Shown piece by piece: positions 26,155 to 34,223 of a DNA stretch of 46,503 nt; within the stretch, counting starts at the first letter, position 1; each line of letters begins with the position of its first letter. Position numbers and translations under genes: made by a program. The stretch is from an uncultured Clostridia bacterium. GTDB taxonomy: Bacteria; Bacillota; Clostridia; UBA1381. The notes below the pieces were generated by a model. It did not search any database and was not told the origin of the DNA. It saw only the letters and a program-made list of their open reading frames with translations. The DNA lies in assembly GCA_947631085.1 (NCBI GenBank), contig CANRJY010000017.1, positions 1 through 46,503 on the forward strand. The letters are read 5' to 3'.

Positions 26155-26821
26155 ATTTTTTCATATCCTTTAACCATAATTTATATTGTTCGAGCTTTTT
26201 TATGTCCTCCGCGTCCCGTTCCGCGGAATTTTCAAGCCCCTTTACGACCTTTTCAAACTCGCGCTTTTTCTTCTCGTAAAATTTACGGAAATTCCTGTGA
26301 CTCGTAAGATACGGCGGAATATGGTAATCCACGTCATTTTCAAATTCCGCGCTTTTCCCGTTTTTCACAAGCAGAAGATTATACACCTTAAAGCCCTCGA
26401 TGGAAATATCCTCATCATATATCGTAAAACCGTTTGAAATCAGATATTTTCTGAGCTCGTACTGTGAGTTCATCGGCTGTAAAACAAGCTTGGACGCCCT
26501 TGCCTTGTCCTCGTCCGAGGCGATTATATCGCGTATCAGCTCGCCGCCCATTCCGGCTATTATAACAGTGTCCACCTCGTTCTTTTCAAGAACGGAAAGT
26601 CCGCTTCCGAGTCTCACTTCTATCCGGTCGCCGAGACCGTATTTTTCTATGTTTGCTTTTGCAATTTCAGCCGGACCTTCGCGCACGTCCGAGGCGATGA
26701 CGCGCTTTGCCTTTTTGTCCTTTATAAGTCTGATCGGCACATACGCGTGATCGGTTCCTATATCGGCTGCGGTATTTGCGTCCACGCGGTCGAGGATAGC
26801 TCTCAGTCTTGGAGTAATCAT
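26141..26821 (-). CDS. trmK: tRNA (adenine(22)-N1)-methyltransferase
   Basis: 226 residues, full length. Class I SAM methyltransferase that makes m1A22 in bacterial tRNAs. The Rossmann part has ADIGTDHAYVP (SAM loop, ~19-29), ASDVREGP and the IIAGMGGELI motif IV; a C-terminal coiled-coil with many Lys/Glu (~165-226) follows, as in TrmK. RBS AAGGAG. Upstream lies the 388-bp gap with DnaA boxes. Confidence 0.94.
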   Translation of the reverse strand: MITPRLRAILDRVDANTAADIGTDHAYVPIRLIKDKKAKRVIASDVREGPAEIAKANIEKYGLGDRIEVRLGSGLSVLEKNEVDTVIIAGMGGELIRDIIASDEDKARASKLVLQPMNSQYELRKYLISNGFTIYDEDISIEGFKVYNLLLVKNGKSAEFENDVDYHIPPYLTSHRNFRKFYEKKKREFEKVVKGLENSAERDAEDIKKLEQYKLWLKDMKKYEGK

Positions 26822-27209
26822 TTTTTCTCCTTGGATTTATTCATTATTTTGCCCGAATTTATACTTATCCATGAGGTTGTCAACAGCCGTGAATAACTTT
26901 TATATGTCTAACATGCCCATAAAATCTACGTTTTTTAAGTGTTTTCACACCCTATGGGGAGCAAATGTCAACAAAAATGGCAATTATTTCTAAATAAATA
27001 TGTAAACCTTGGAAAATGGCGTAAAAAGCGGATTTCGAAAATATGTTAACCGATCCGCAAAGTGTGAACAACTTCGTGGATAAAGTGGATAACTTGCTCA
27101 AAAATCAAGTTTTTACGCCCTTTTTCCGTGGATAAGTCATTTTTTCGCGCGTTTATAAGTAGAAATTGTATTTTTATTCGTTTACATAATATATTGAATA
27201 TATGTCTAC
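26822..27209. other. trmK-serS gap: DnaA-box cluster, candidate origin or DnaA-control site
   Basis: 388 bp between two same-strand genes with no ORF. Near-consensus DnaA boxes, all as GTGGATAA on the plus strand: 27075-27083, 27084-27092 (abutting) and 27127-27135, each one base from TGTGGATAA. Weaker boxes (two mismatches): 26865-26873, 26877-26885, 26888-26896 and 27063-27071. An inverted repeat GGAAAATGGCGTAAAAA (27011-27027) has its partner at 27110-27126 and brackets three boxes. A very AT-rich stretch with TAAGTAGA/TCTACTTA arms (27156-27212) adjoins serS. The cluster density looks deliberate; whether it is oriC or a DnaA-titration or regulatory site is open. Confidence 0.65.
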
Positions 27210-28478
27210 TTATTTTATCACGTCGGTACCCATGTACTTAACAAGTTCATCGGGAACAGTAACGCTTCCGTCGGCGTTCTGGAAGTTTTCGAGGATTGCC
27301 GCGACCGTTCTTCCCACAGCCAGTCCCGAGCCGTTCAGGGTATGAACATACCGCGCTTTATCCTTGGGATTGTCTTTAAAGCGGATATTCGCGCGGCGCG
27401 CCTGATAGTCCTCGAAGTTGGAGCATGAGGAAATTTCGACGTATCTGCCGTAGCTGGGCATCCATACCTCAAGGTCGTACGTCTTTGCGGATGAGAAGCC
27501 GAGATCACCCGTTGACAGGCATACAACTCTGTACGGAAGTCCGAGCTTCTGCAGAAGCTTTTCCGCGTCGTTTGTGAGCTTTTCAAGTTCCTCGTAGCTG
27601 TTCTCGGGTCTTGCGAATTTAACAAGCTCGACCTTGTTGAACTGATGCTGGCGGATAAGTCCGCGCGTGTCGCGTCCCGCGCTTCCCGCTTCGGCTCTGA
27701 AGCAAGCGGAATACGCGGTGTATTTTATCGGAAGCTTTGTTCCGTCGAGAATTTCGTCTCTGTGAAGATTTGTAACGGGGACTTCCGCCGTCGGAATCAG
27801 GAAGAAGCCGTTGTTTGTTACCTTGAACGCGTCCTCCTCAAATTTCGGGAGCTGACCCGTTCCCGTCATGGACGCGCGATTTACCATATACGGCGGCTGA
27901 ATTTCGGTGTAGCCCGATTCCTCCGTGTTCGTGTTCAGGAAGAACTGGATAACGGCTCTTTCGAGCTTCGCGCCGAGCCCCTTGTAGACTGTGAAACGTG
28001 TTCCCGCGATTTTCGTGCCGCGCTCGAAATCGAGTATGTCAAGATCCGTGCCGATATCCCAATGCGCCTTTGGCTCGAAGTCAAATTCTCTCGGCGTTCC
28101 GAATTTGCGTATTTCTTCGTTTTCCGTGTCGTCCTTGCCTACGGGAACGCTGTCGTTGGGGATATTCGGGATGCTCAGCATATAGTTTCTGAGCTGCTCG
28201 TCGATCTCGCGTACCTTATCGTCATCGACCTTTATCTCGTTGCTCAATTCCTTCATTTCCGCGAAAATCGGGGCGGTGTCCTCGCCCGCCTTTTTCATCT
28301 GCGGTATTTTTTTGCTTATTTCGTTTTGCTTCGCCTTTTTCTGCTCGACCTCGCTTAAGAGTTCCCTACGCTTCGCGTCAAACTCTATCGCGGGGGTTAT
28401 ATCCAACGGATTATTGCGGTTTTTGAGAGCCTCTCTTATTTTGTCGGGTTCCTGTCTTAAAATTTTGATGTCTAACAT
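27210..28478 (-). CDS. serS: seryl-tRNA synthetase
   Basis: 422 residues, full length. Class II synthetase charging tRNA-Ser (and tRNA-Sec where present). The N-terminal ~110 residues form the long antiparallel coiled coil that reads the tRNA variable arm. Catalytic motifs: [38 protein letters not shown] (motif 2) and [17 protein letters not shown] (motif 3, ATP-binding Arg). It follows the membrane/coiled-coil gene by 14 bp and may be transcribed with the parAB group; no T-box leader is visible. Confidence 0.98.
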   Translation of the reverse strand: MLDIKILRQEPDKIREALKNRNNPLDITPAIEFDAKRRELLSEVEQKKAKQNEISKKIPQMKKAGEDTAPIFAEMKELSNEIKVDDDKVREIDEQLRNYMLSIPNIPNDSVPVGKDDTENEEIRKFGTPREFDFEPKAHWDIGTDLDILDFERGTKIAGTRFTVYKGLGAKLERAVIQFFLNTNTEESGYTEIQPPYMVNRASMTGTGQLPKFEEDAFKVTNNGFFLIPTAEVPVTNLHRDEILDGTKLPIKYTAYSACFRAEAGSAGRDTRGLIRQHQFNKVELVKFARPENSYEELEKLTNDAEKLLQKLGLPYRVVCLSTGDLGFSSAKTYDLEVWMPSYGRYVEISSCSNFEDYQARRANIRFKDNPKDKARYVHTLNGSGLAVGRTVAAILENFQNADGSVTVPDELVKYMGTDVIK

Positions 28479-28492
28479 GTTATTTACCTTCC

Positions 28493-28975
28493 TTATTCAA
28501 GTTTTTCTTTTATTGAGTTATAAAGTATTCTTTGATCCTCGGTGAGCGTATTTTCGTCTATTTTTTCAAGCGCCGCCAAAGCCTGCTCGTCGTTTCCGAC
28601 ATACATATAGCCGTTCGCGCTCATAAGGATATCGTTTGTGGTTTTATATTTGTTCAGATTTTGAACGTCCAGGTTCAGTCTGTTGATTTCTTCTGTTTGA
28701 AGTTCGAGCTGACCTTTTATCTCATTGTTTTCCTCGATAAGCAGTCTGTTTTCCTCGCTGAGAACCGACGCTCTTTCCGCGATGCCGGTCTGCTCGGTCT
28801 GCGGCTCGGCGCTCGCCGTTGTCTCGGGGATATTCGGTTGATTGCGCTTTATGTTGCTCTGACCGAAAAACGCGAGTATTATCAACACTATCGCCACAAG
28901 GAATATAAGACCCGTATAGAGGAAAAGAGATTTGTTATCGTTATTATTCTTCGAATTCTTTGTCGTTTCCGCCAT
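28493..28975 (-). CDS. single-pass membrane protein with coiled coil
   Basis: 160 residues from the ATG at 28975, which has AGAAGG 9 nt upstream; TTG 28984 and ATG 28981 sit too close to that RBS. Asn/Lys-rich N-terminus, one membrane span at about 17-38, a Thr/Glu linker, then a heptad-like coiled coil ([20 protein letters not shown] and on, ~70-110). The C-terminal ~50 residues are helical and resemble a TPR-like pair ([18 protein letters not shown]). No family recognised. It overlaps DUF4446 by 32 bp and precedes serS, so it belongs to the parA-parB-DUF4446-serS unit. A scaffold or envelope-linked role near the origin is conceivable but unproven. Confidence 0.75.
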   Translation of the reverse strand: MAETTKNSKNNNDNKSLFLYTGLIFLVAIVLIILAFFGQSNIKRNQPNIPETTASAEPQTEQTGIAERASVLSEENRLLIEENNEIKGQLELQTEEINRLNLDVQNLNKYKTTNDILMSANGYMYVGNDEQALAALEKIDENTLTEDQRILYNSIKEKLE

Positions 28976-29468
28976 CTTCATCAACCTTCTTTATACTCGT
29001 TTTCGCCTTTTCGAGCGCGTCCTTTTCCTCTCTCAGCAGCTTCACGTTTGAAGCACCGTTTACAACCTCGCGCACATATGTATTGCAGGAGTTGTGTCCG
29101 TAAAGCGATGTGAAAATCACGCCGTCGTTGTTGCCGTTTAAAATTGCGAGCGCGAAGCTCAGATTTCCCTTTACGTCGTCATAAGCGTCAAAATTCACGA
29201 TTCCGATTTTTTTAAGCGAGATGTTCGAATCGTTTTCGCAGTTCGTGAGCCGCGAAAGAAGTACGGTATCGGTGGAATTTGTGATTGTTTTCGACAGGTC
29301 GTCGACCTTATCGTAATAATCTTTAAGAGCCGTAATTATATCACCGTCTTCGGAATAGTCCATGAGAGTGTTGATTTTTGAAGTGTTGATCAAATTCATT
29401 ATAAAGCATACCACAATCAAGGCTATGATTATGCCGAATGCCGCTAAAAGTAAAATGTTGTTGTTCAT
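28944..29468 (-). CDS. DUF4446 family membrane protein
   Basis: 174 residues. One N-terminal membrane span (~4-27), a helical linker, and a compact domain with the DUF4446 hallmarks: a KIGIVNFDAYDDVKGNLSFALAIL block followed by GVIFTSLYGHNSCNTYVREV. Function unknown. The gene is commonly found right after parB in Clostridia, as here (2 bp after the parB stop). RBS GGAGG, 7 nt before the ATG. It overlaps the next gene by 32 bp, so translation is coupled. Confidence 0.9.
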   Translation of the reverse strand: MNNNILLLAAFGIIIALIVVCFIMNLINTSKINTLMDYSEDGDIITALKDYYDKVDDLSKTITNSTDTVLLSRLTNCENDSNISLKKIGIVNFDAYDDVKGNLSFALAILNGNNDGVIFTSLYGHNSCNTYVREVVNGASNVKLLREEKDALEKAKTSIKKVDEDGGNDKEFEE

Positions 29469-29470
29469 TT

Positions 29471-30337
29471 TTATACCTCCTGTATATTCATAAATCCGAG
29501 CAGTCTTTCAAGGTCGTCGTTTCCGTAATACTCTATTTCTATTTTTCCTTTTTTTGCCGTGTGCGTGATTTTCACGCGCGTGCCGAGCCGCGATGAAAGC
29601 ATATCCTGTATGCGCTCTATTTCAATATCGCCGGTGTTTTGCTGTTTTTTCCGTCGCTGAGGAGTTTTTTTGCTGATTTGCTTTGAGAGCGCCTCCGCCT
29701 GCCGGACGTTGAGTCCGTCGCTGATAATGCGTTTGGCGAGCGCCAATCGGGCTTCGCTGCTTTCGACCGCCAAAATTGCCCGCGCGTGTCCGCTCGATAT
29801 CTCGCCGTCTATGAGAAGCTTTTGAATTTGTTCGTCCAAAGACAGCAGCCTAAGAGAATTTGCGATTGCGCTTCTGCTTTTGCCGACGCGCTGACTTACA
29901 AGCTCCTGCGTGAAGCTGTAATCATCCAAAAGAGCCTGATATCCGAGCGCCTCCTCTATTGGGTTCAGATCCTCGCGCTGCAGATTTTCTATAAGCGCGA
30001 TCTCGGCTGCCTGCTCATCCGAATAATCCCGTATCACAGCCGGAATTTCCTTAAGTCCCGCTTTTTTGCAAGCGCGCCAGCGGCGCTCTCCGGCAACTAT
30101 TCTGTACATTCCCTTATCCGCGGGAGTTACGATTATCGGCTGTATAAGACCGTGCTTTTTTATCGAGTCGGCAAGCTCGCCGAGCTTTTCGCCGTCGAAG
30201 CTTTTTCGCGGCTGATTTCTGTTCGGCTCTACCGACGAAAGCTTAAGCGTGATCACCCCGTTTTCGGAAAAATTTTCCTTAATATTATTGTCACCGAGCA
30301 TTATATCTAAACCTCTACCCAGTCCATGTTTTGCCAC
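29471..30337 (-). CDS. parB: chromosome-partitioning protein ParB / Spo0J
   Basis: 288 residues from a GTG at 30337, 8 nt after AAAGGAG and giving the usual MAKHGLGRGLD start; the ATG at 30343 and GTG at 30346 crowd the RBS. ParB is a CTP-dependent DNA clamp that loads at parS, spreads and recruits SMC. CTP-binding motifs: GERRWR at ~83-88 and ENLQREDLNP. A central HTH reads parS (VSQRVGKSRSAIANSLRLL), and the C-terminal ~50 residues are the dimerisation domain with basic TAKKGKIEIEY. Matching parS sites lie at 31356 and 34185. Confidence 0.97.
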   Translation of the reverse strand: MAKHGLGRGLDIMLGDNNIKENFSENGVITLKLSSVEPNRNQPRKSFDGEKLGELADSIKKHGLIQPIIVTPADKGMYRIVAGERRWRACKKAGLKEIPAVIRDYSDEQAAEIALIENLQREDLNPIEEALGYQALLDDYSFTQELVSQRVGKSRSAIANSLRLLSLDEQIQKLLIDGEISSGHARAILAVESSEARLALAKRIISDGLNVRQAEALSKQISKKTPQRRKKQQNTGDIEIERIQDMLSSRLGTRVKITHTAKKGKIEIEYYGNDDLERLLGFMNIQEV

Positions 30338-30368
30338 CTGCATCACTCCTTTTGGAAAAAATTGTAAA

Positions 30369-31130
30369 TCAATTTGCTTTTATAACTTCCTTCGCCAATG
30401 ACATATACGCGTCCGCTCCCTTTGAAGTTCGGTCGTAATTTATGATAGGCTCGCCGAAGCTCGGCGCCTCGCTCAGCCGCACGTTGCGCGGTATTACGGT
30501 TTTGTAGACTTTATCTGGAAAATATTTTTTTACCTCGTCGAGAACCTGTATGGAAAGGTTTGTCCTGCCGTCGTACATGGTCGCGAGCACGCCCTCTATC
30601 TCTATTTTCGGATTAAAAGATTTTTTGATTTTTCGTATTGTGCCGATTAATTGGCTCAAGCCCTCGAGAGCGTAATATTCGCATTGTATGGGGATGAGCA
30701 CCGAGTCCGCCGCGGTGAGGATGTTGATCGTCATCATTCCGAGAGACGGCGGAGAGTCGATTATAATGTAATCGTACTCGTTTCTTATTTTTTTGAGCCT
30801 GTCTTTGAGGAAAAATTCGCGCTTGTCCTCCGACGCGAGCTCTATTTCGGCGGCGGATAAATCGGACGATGACGGGATTATGTACATATAATTATACCTT
30901 GTTTTGATAACGGCTCCGCCCGCGTCTGTCTTATCGGCAAGGCAGTCGTATATCGAAAAGCTGTAATCCCTTTTCTCGATTCCGAATCCGCTTGTCGCAT
31001 TGCATTGAGGGTCGCAGTCGATAAGAAGCGTCTTTTTCCCCTCGCTTGCAAGACACGACGAAAGATTTACGGAGGTGGTGGTTTTTCCCACGCCGCCCTT
31101 TTGGTTTGTAACCGCGATAATTTTTGCCAT
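30369..31130 (-). CDS. parA: chromosome-partitioning ATPase ParA / Soj
   Basis: 253 residues from the ATG at 31130, with GGAG 8 nt upstream; the longer frame to 31190 runs into the repeat element and is rejected. Deviant Walker A KGGVGKTT at 11-18 with the signature first Lys, then LLIDCDPQ and YIIIDSPPSLG (Walker B). ParA makes ATP-dependent dimers on nucleoid DNA, moves or regulates with ParB and, in B. subtilis, controls DnaA. Its stop is 31 bp ahead of parB. Confidence 0.97.
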   Translation of the reverse strand: MAKIIAVTNQKGGVGKTTTSVNLSSCLASEGKKTLLIDCDPQCNATSGFGIEKRDYSFSIYDCLADKTDAGGAVIKTRYNYMYIIPSSSDLSAAEIELASEDKREFFLKDRLKKIRNEYDYIIIDSPPSLGMMTINILTAADSVLIPIQCEYYALEGLSQLIGTIRKIKKSFNPKIEIEGVLATMYDGRTNLSIQVLDEVKKYFPDKVYKTVIPRNVRLSEAPSFGEPIINYDRTSKGADAYMSLAKEVIKAN

Positions 31131-31188
31131 GTGTTTCTCCTTTATTTGTTTAAATTGTGATTTAGCGGTGTATTGTAATGTGCCGCAC

Positions 31189-31290
31189 AAACCCCTCCGA
31201 CGCCTATGGCGCCACCTCCCCTAGTAGGGGAGGCTTACACATTTGGCTCTCCTACTAGGGGAGCTGTCAGCGAAGCTGACTGAGGGGTTT
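31189..31290. repeat. 102-bp palindromic MITE-like intergenic repeat
   Basis: Terminal inverted repeats AAACCCCTC (31189-31197) and GAGGGGTTT (31282-31290). Between them are four hairpins: CGCC/GGCG (31201-31211), the near-perfect palindrome CCTCCCCTAGTAGGGGAGG (31215-31233), a second copy with CTCTCCTACTAGGGGAG (31248-31263) and GTCAGC-GAA-GCTGAC (31266-31280). There is no ORF. Sequences of this look are familiar as dispersed non-coding repeats in Clostridial gut genomes (recollection, not searched). The parA coding frame, if extended upstream, would touch its left end. Confidence 0.82.
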
Positions 31291-31355
31291 ATTCCACTAA
31301 ATCATAATTTTCATTCCAACAACATCTATTATACCATAAAATTTTTATTTGTAAA

Positions 31356-31371
31356 TGTTTCATGTGAAACA
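31356..31371 (+). promoter_or_regulatory. parS site 1
   Basis: TGTTTCATGTGAAACA: one base from the Firmicute parS consensus TGTTTCACGTGAAACA. It lies in the gap between divergent parA and gerA, 226 bp upstream of the parA start. ParB loads here. Confidence 0.92.
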
Positions 31372-31479
31372 TTTTTAAAATGAAACAATAATGTAATCTT
31401 TTTATGCATAAAATTATAAATTTCAGCGACAATAAACACAAAGACAAAATAAAGGAAATTTATAAAGGACGATCATTCC

Positions 31480-33102
31480 ATGAATATATTCGAAAGAGCG
31501 AAATCCGCATTCGTGCCGTCATACAGACCCGAGAGCGAATTTGCGCTTACTCCCGACAAAAATAAAATAGAATACGATGTGCGAGAGGAAAAGGAGGAAG
31601 AGGCTCCCGCGAGAGTTTCGCAAAGCATCGAGGAAAACCTCGCGTATATAAAAAAACGCTTTTCGTACCCGCTGAACAACGATGTGGTGATACGCGAGCT
31701 GCGCATGAAGCAAGGCAGACGCGCATTTTTGATATTCATTGACGGAATGGCGGACACTATGGCACTTGACGGCTATGTAATAGAAAGTCTGCTGCAGATA
31801 CCGTATTTTGCGGATGGGGAAATCTATAAATACGAGGATGAGATCGCGGAGCGCTTTATCGCCCATTCGCAGGCGAGCGCCACGGAGGACATGGAAGCCA
31901 TAATTGAGGAAATAAATTTTGGGGGCTGCGGCGTTTTCATTGACGGATTTAAAAAAGGTGTATCGCTCGACATCCGAAACTGGGGACACCGTCAGATCGA
32001 CAGACCGGAAACGGAGCAGACCATCTACGGCCCTCAGGAGGGCTTCGCGGAGATGCTCCGAAACAACAGCGCGCTTGTGAGAAAAATACTCAAAACCGAA
32101 AAGCTTATATCGGAGGGCGTAAAAATAGGCGCCGTGAGCAAAACGCGAGGCGTGCTTATGTATATATCGGATATTGCCAATGACAGCCTGGTAAACGAGG
32201 CGCGCCGCAGGATAAATTCTATTTCGACGGACTATATAATCGCCATAGAGGAGGTAATGCAGTTTCTCGAGGAGAGCACCTTTGCCGCCACGACGCAGAT
32301 AATGTCAACGGAGCGCCCCGACAAGGTGGCGCGCGCTCTTGTTGAGGGCAGAGTCGTGCTTCTTTTGAACGGCAGCCCGCGCGCGCTGATTTTCCCGACT
32401 ACTGCGTTCGAGCTTACACATTCCGTATCGGATGATTATCTGCGCGTGCCGTATGCCAATATGAGCCGGATCATACGGCTTATAGCTATTTTTATGTCGA
32501 TACTGCTTCCGGGGCTTTATCTTGCCACGACACTGTTTCATCAGGAGGTAATACCGACTTATCTGCTGTATTCGATAAGCGCGTCGCGTGAAAATGTTCC
32601 GTTTCCAAGCATAATCGAGCTTATTTTAATGGATCTGTCGTTTGAAATGATAAGAGAGGCGGGAATACGCATGCCGAATCCGATAGGCTCGACGCTTGGT
32701 ATAGTGGGCGGCCTTATTCTCGGTCAGGCGGCGGTGTCGGCGAGAATAGTGAGCCCGATAATGATAATAGTGATAGCGATAACAGGTATAGGCTCATTCG
32801 CAACGGTGGACTATTCTTTAAGTTGGAGCTATAGAATGCTGAGGCTTATATTCGTGGCGTTAGGCTCCTTAATGGGATATTACGGCATCGCGATAGGCAT
32901 TTTTGTTTATTCACTCATTATGGGCAAGCGAAAAAGCTTCGGAGTTCCGTTTTTACAGCCGCTGCCGAAGGCGCTCAGCCGCCATATGAGCGGAGCGCTG
33001 TTCGTGAACGCGATTTGGAGAAGAGAAAAACGTCCGTCGTATCTGTATACAAAGGACGATAAAGAGGAACAGAAAATAAGCCGTAAATGGAAAATAAAAT
33101 AA
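31480..33102 (+). CDS. gerAA: spore germination protein GerA family, subunit A
   Basis: 540 residues, full length. The A subunit of a germinant receptor in the inner spore membrane. A soluble N-terminal half (~1-300) with the family pattern RELRMKQGRRAFLIFIDGM and LLEGR-like ALVEGRVVLLLNGSPRAL is followed by about five membrane spans (~325-500), including PGLYLATTLFHQEVIPTYLLYSIS and a basic C-terminal tail. A/B/C subunits together open the spore to nutrients. Which nutrient is not evident. RBS AAAGGA. It is first in a three-gene ger operon; the parS site lies ~110 bp upstream. Confidence 0.96.
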   Translation: MNIFERAKSAFVPSYRPESEFALTPDKNKIEYDVREEKEEEAPARVSQSIEENLAYIKKRFSYPLNNDVVIRELRMKQGRRAFLIFIDGMADTMALDGYVIESLLQIPYFADGEIYKYEDEIAERFIAHSQASATEDMEAIIEEINFGGCGVFIDGFKKGVSLDIRNWGHRQIDRPETEQTIYGPQEGFAEMLRNNSALVRKILKTEKLISEGVKIGAVSKTRGVLMYISDIANDSLVNEARRRINSISTDYIIAIEEVMQFLEESTFAATTQIMSTERPDKVARALVEGRVVLLLNGSPRALIFPTTAFELTHSVSDDYLRVPYANMSRIIRLIAIFMSILLPGLYLATTLFHQEVIPTYLLYSISASRENVPFPSIIELILMDLSFEMIREAGIRMPNPIGSTLGIVGGLILGQAAVSARIVSPIMIIVIAITGIGSFATVDYSLSWSYRMLRLIFVALGSLMGYYGIAIGIFVYSLIMGKRKSFGVPFLQPLPKALSRHMSGALFVNAIWRREKRPSYLYTKDDKEEQKISRKWKIK

Positions 33103-33129
33103 CGTGTCCGGAGGAAAGCGGGAATAAAT

Positions 33130-34182
33130 ATGCTTAGAAAAAAAGAGCTTACAAGTATCATAATCAATGCGATTCACACGAAAATGCTGCTGACATATCC
33201 GCGCAGCGTCATTCTGAACAGCGGAAACGCCGCGTGGATACAGCTTTTATATAATTTTGCCGTCGCGCTGGTTATATTTTTTGTCACGATCACCGCCTAC
33301 AGGGGCAAGCGCGGACTGATAGAGCTTGCCGATATTTTGGGCGGGAAAGCGCTGAGGATAGTCACAGGCGTGTTGATCGCGGTAATACTGACGCTTAATT
33401 TTGTGAGCATTATCAGAATTTTTCCGGAAACGGTGAAAATCGTGCTGCTTCAGGACGCGCGCCTTGAGCTGATAACGGCGATTTTTGTCATAGCGATAAT
33501 TATCGGCGCGTACGCCGGAATTGAGTCGATCGCGCGCGTGCATTATCTCTTTCTGCCGATAGCGGGCGTGATGCTTTTCGTGTTTCTGATAATGCTGCTG
33601 CCGTATTACGATATGGACAATATCATGCCGATTTTCGGCAACGGTGCGAAAAGCATATTTTTAAGCGGATTCAATTCCATATCTCTCTTTTCGGATATGC
33701 TGCTTTTATATGTACTCGTTCCGTACGCGCAAAATCTCGACGAGGTCAAGCAGAGCGGCACAAAGGGCATTCTTATCGGCGGCGGAGTGTCGGTCATAAT
33801 AATTTTGGCATATTGCCTGACGCATCCCTATCCTGTTTCGGGCGAATTTATGGTTCCCGTATACCAAATGGCGAGAATGATACATCTTAGCAGCTTTTTC
33901 AGCCGTTTTGAGCCGTTTTTCCAATTTGTGTGGACAATACTGATCCTGCTTTATTCGTCGCTTTACGTTTACGTTATTTCCTGTGTATGGCAGACGACAT
34001 TCAGGTTAAAGTATGAAAAGCCCCTTATAATCCCGATCGCGCTTATCTGCTGCGAGATAGCCATGCTGCCGGAATCTGTGATAAACGGCATAGAAATTCA
34101 GCATAAAATAAGCATATCGGCGTATCCGCTCTCATTCGCCGTACCGCTTGTGTACGCGCTGCTCTCCGGCAGAAGAAATTAA
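33130..34182 (+). CDS. gerAB: spore germination permease-like subunit B (GerAB/ArcD/ProY)
   Basis: 350 residues, about ten hydrophobic spans, the usual size for the B subunit. Amino-acid/polyamine/organocation-superfamily fold used to bind the germinant rather than transport it. Visible marks: a charged N-terminus ahead of the first span, GAYAGIESIARVHYLFLPI in the middle and YDMDNIMPIFGNG in an outer loop, all family-typical. Starts 27 bp after gerAA with the RBS GGAGGAAAG. A parS site begins 2 nt after its stop. Confidence 0.94.
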   Translation: MLRKKELTSIIINAIHTKMLLTYPRSVILNSGNAAWIQLLYNFAVALVIFFVTITAYRGKRGLIELADILGGKALRIVTGVLIAVILTLNFVSIIRIFPETVKIVLLQDARLELITAIFVIAIIIGAYAGIESIARVHYLFLPIAGVMLFVFLIMLLPYYDMDNIMPIFGNGAKSIFLSGFNSISLFSDMLLLYVLVPYAQNLDEVKQSGTKGILIGGGVSVIIILAYCLTHPYPVSGEFMVPVYQMARMIHLSSFFSRFEPFFQFVWTILILLYSSLYVYVISCVWQTTFRLKYEKPLIIPIALICCEIAMLPESVINGIEIQHKISISAYPLSFAVPLVYALLSGRRN

Positions 34183-34184
34183 AA

Positions 34185-34200
34185 TGTTTCACATGAAACA
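34185..34200 (-). promoter_or_regulatory. parS site 2, between gerAB and gerAC
   Basis: TGTTTCACATGAAACA on the plus strand, the exact reverse complement of parS site 1. It fills part of the 41-bp gap between gerAB and gerAC, so ParB loading sits inside a sporulation-specific transcription unit. Confidence 0.9.
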
Positions 34201-34223
34201 TTTTATAAGCGAGGTTTAAAATT

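Noticed and set aside
27645-28358. 237-codon plus-strand frame over serS
   Set aside because: It lies wholly inside a well-supported seryl-tRNA synthetase; composition is typical of an antisense shadow.
31215-31263. Two similar palindromes considered as a CRISPR array
   Set aside because: Only two units, no spacers of even length, no cas genes; better explained as parts of one palindromic repeat element.
31372-31479. SigG-type promoter ahead of gerAA
   Set aside because: GCATA near 31404 could serve as a -35, but no acceptable CATnnTA -10 lies at the right distance, so no site is called.
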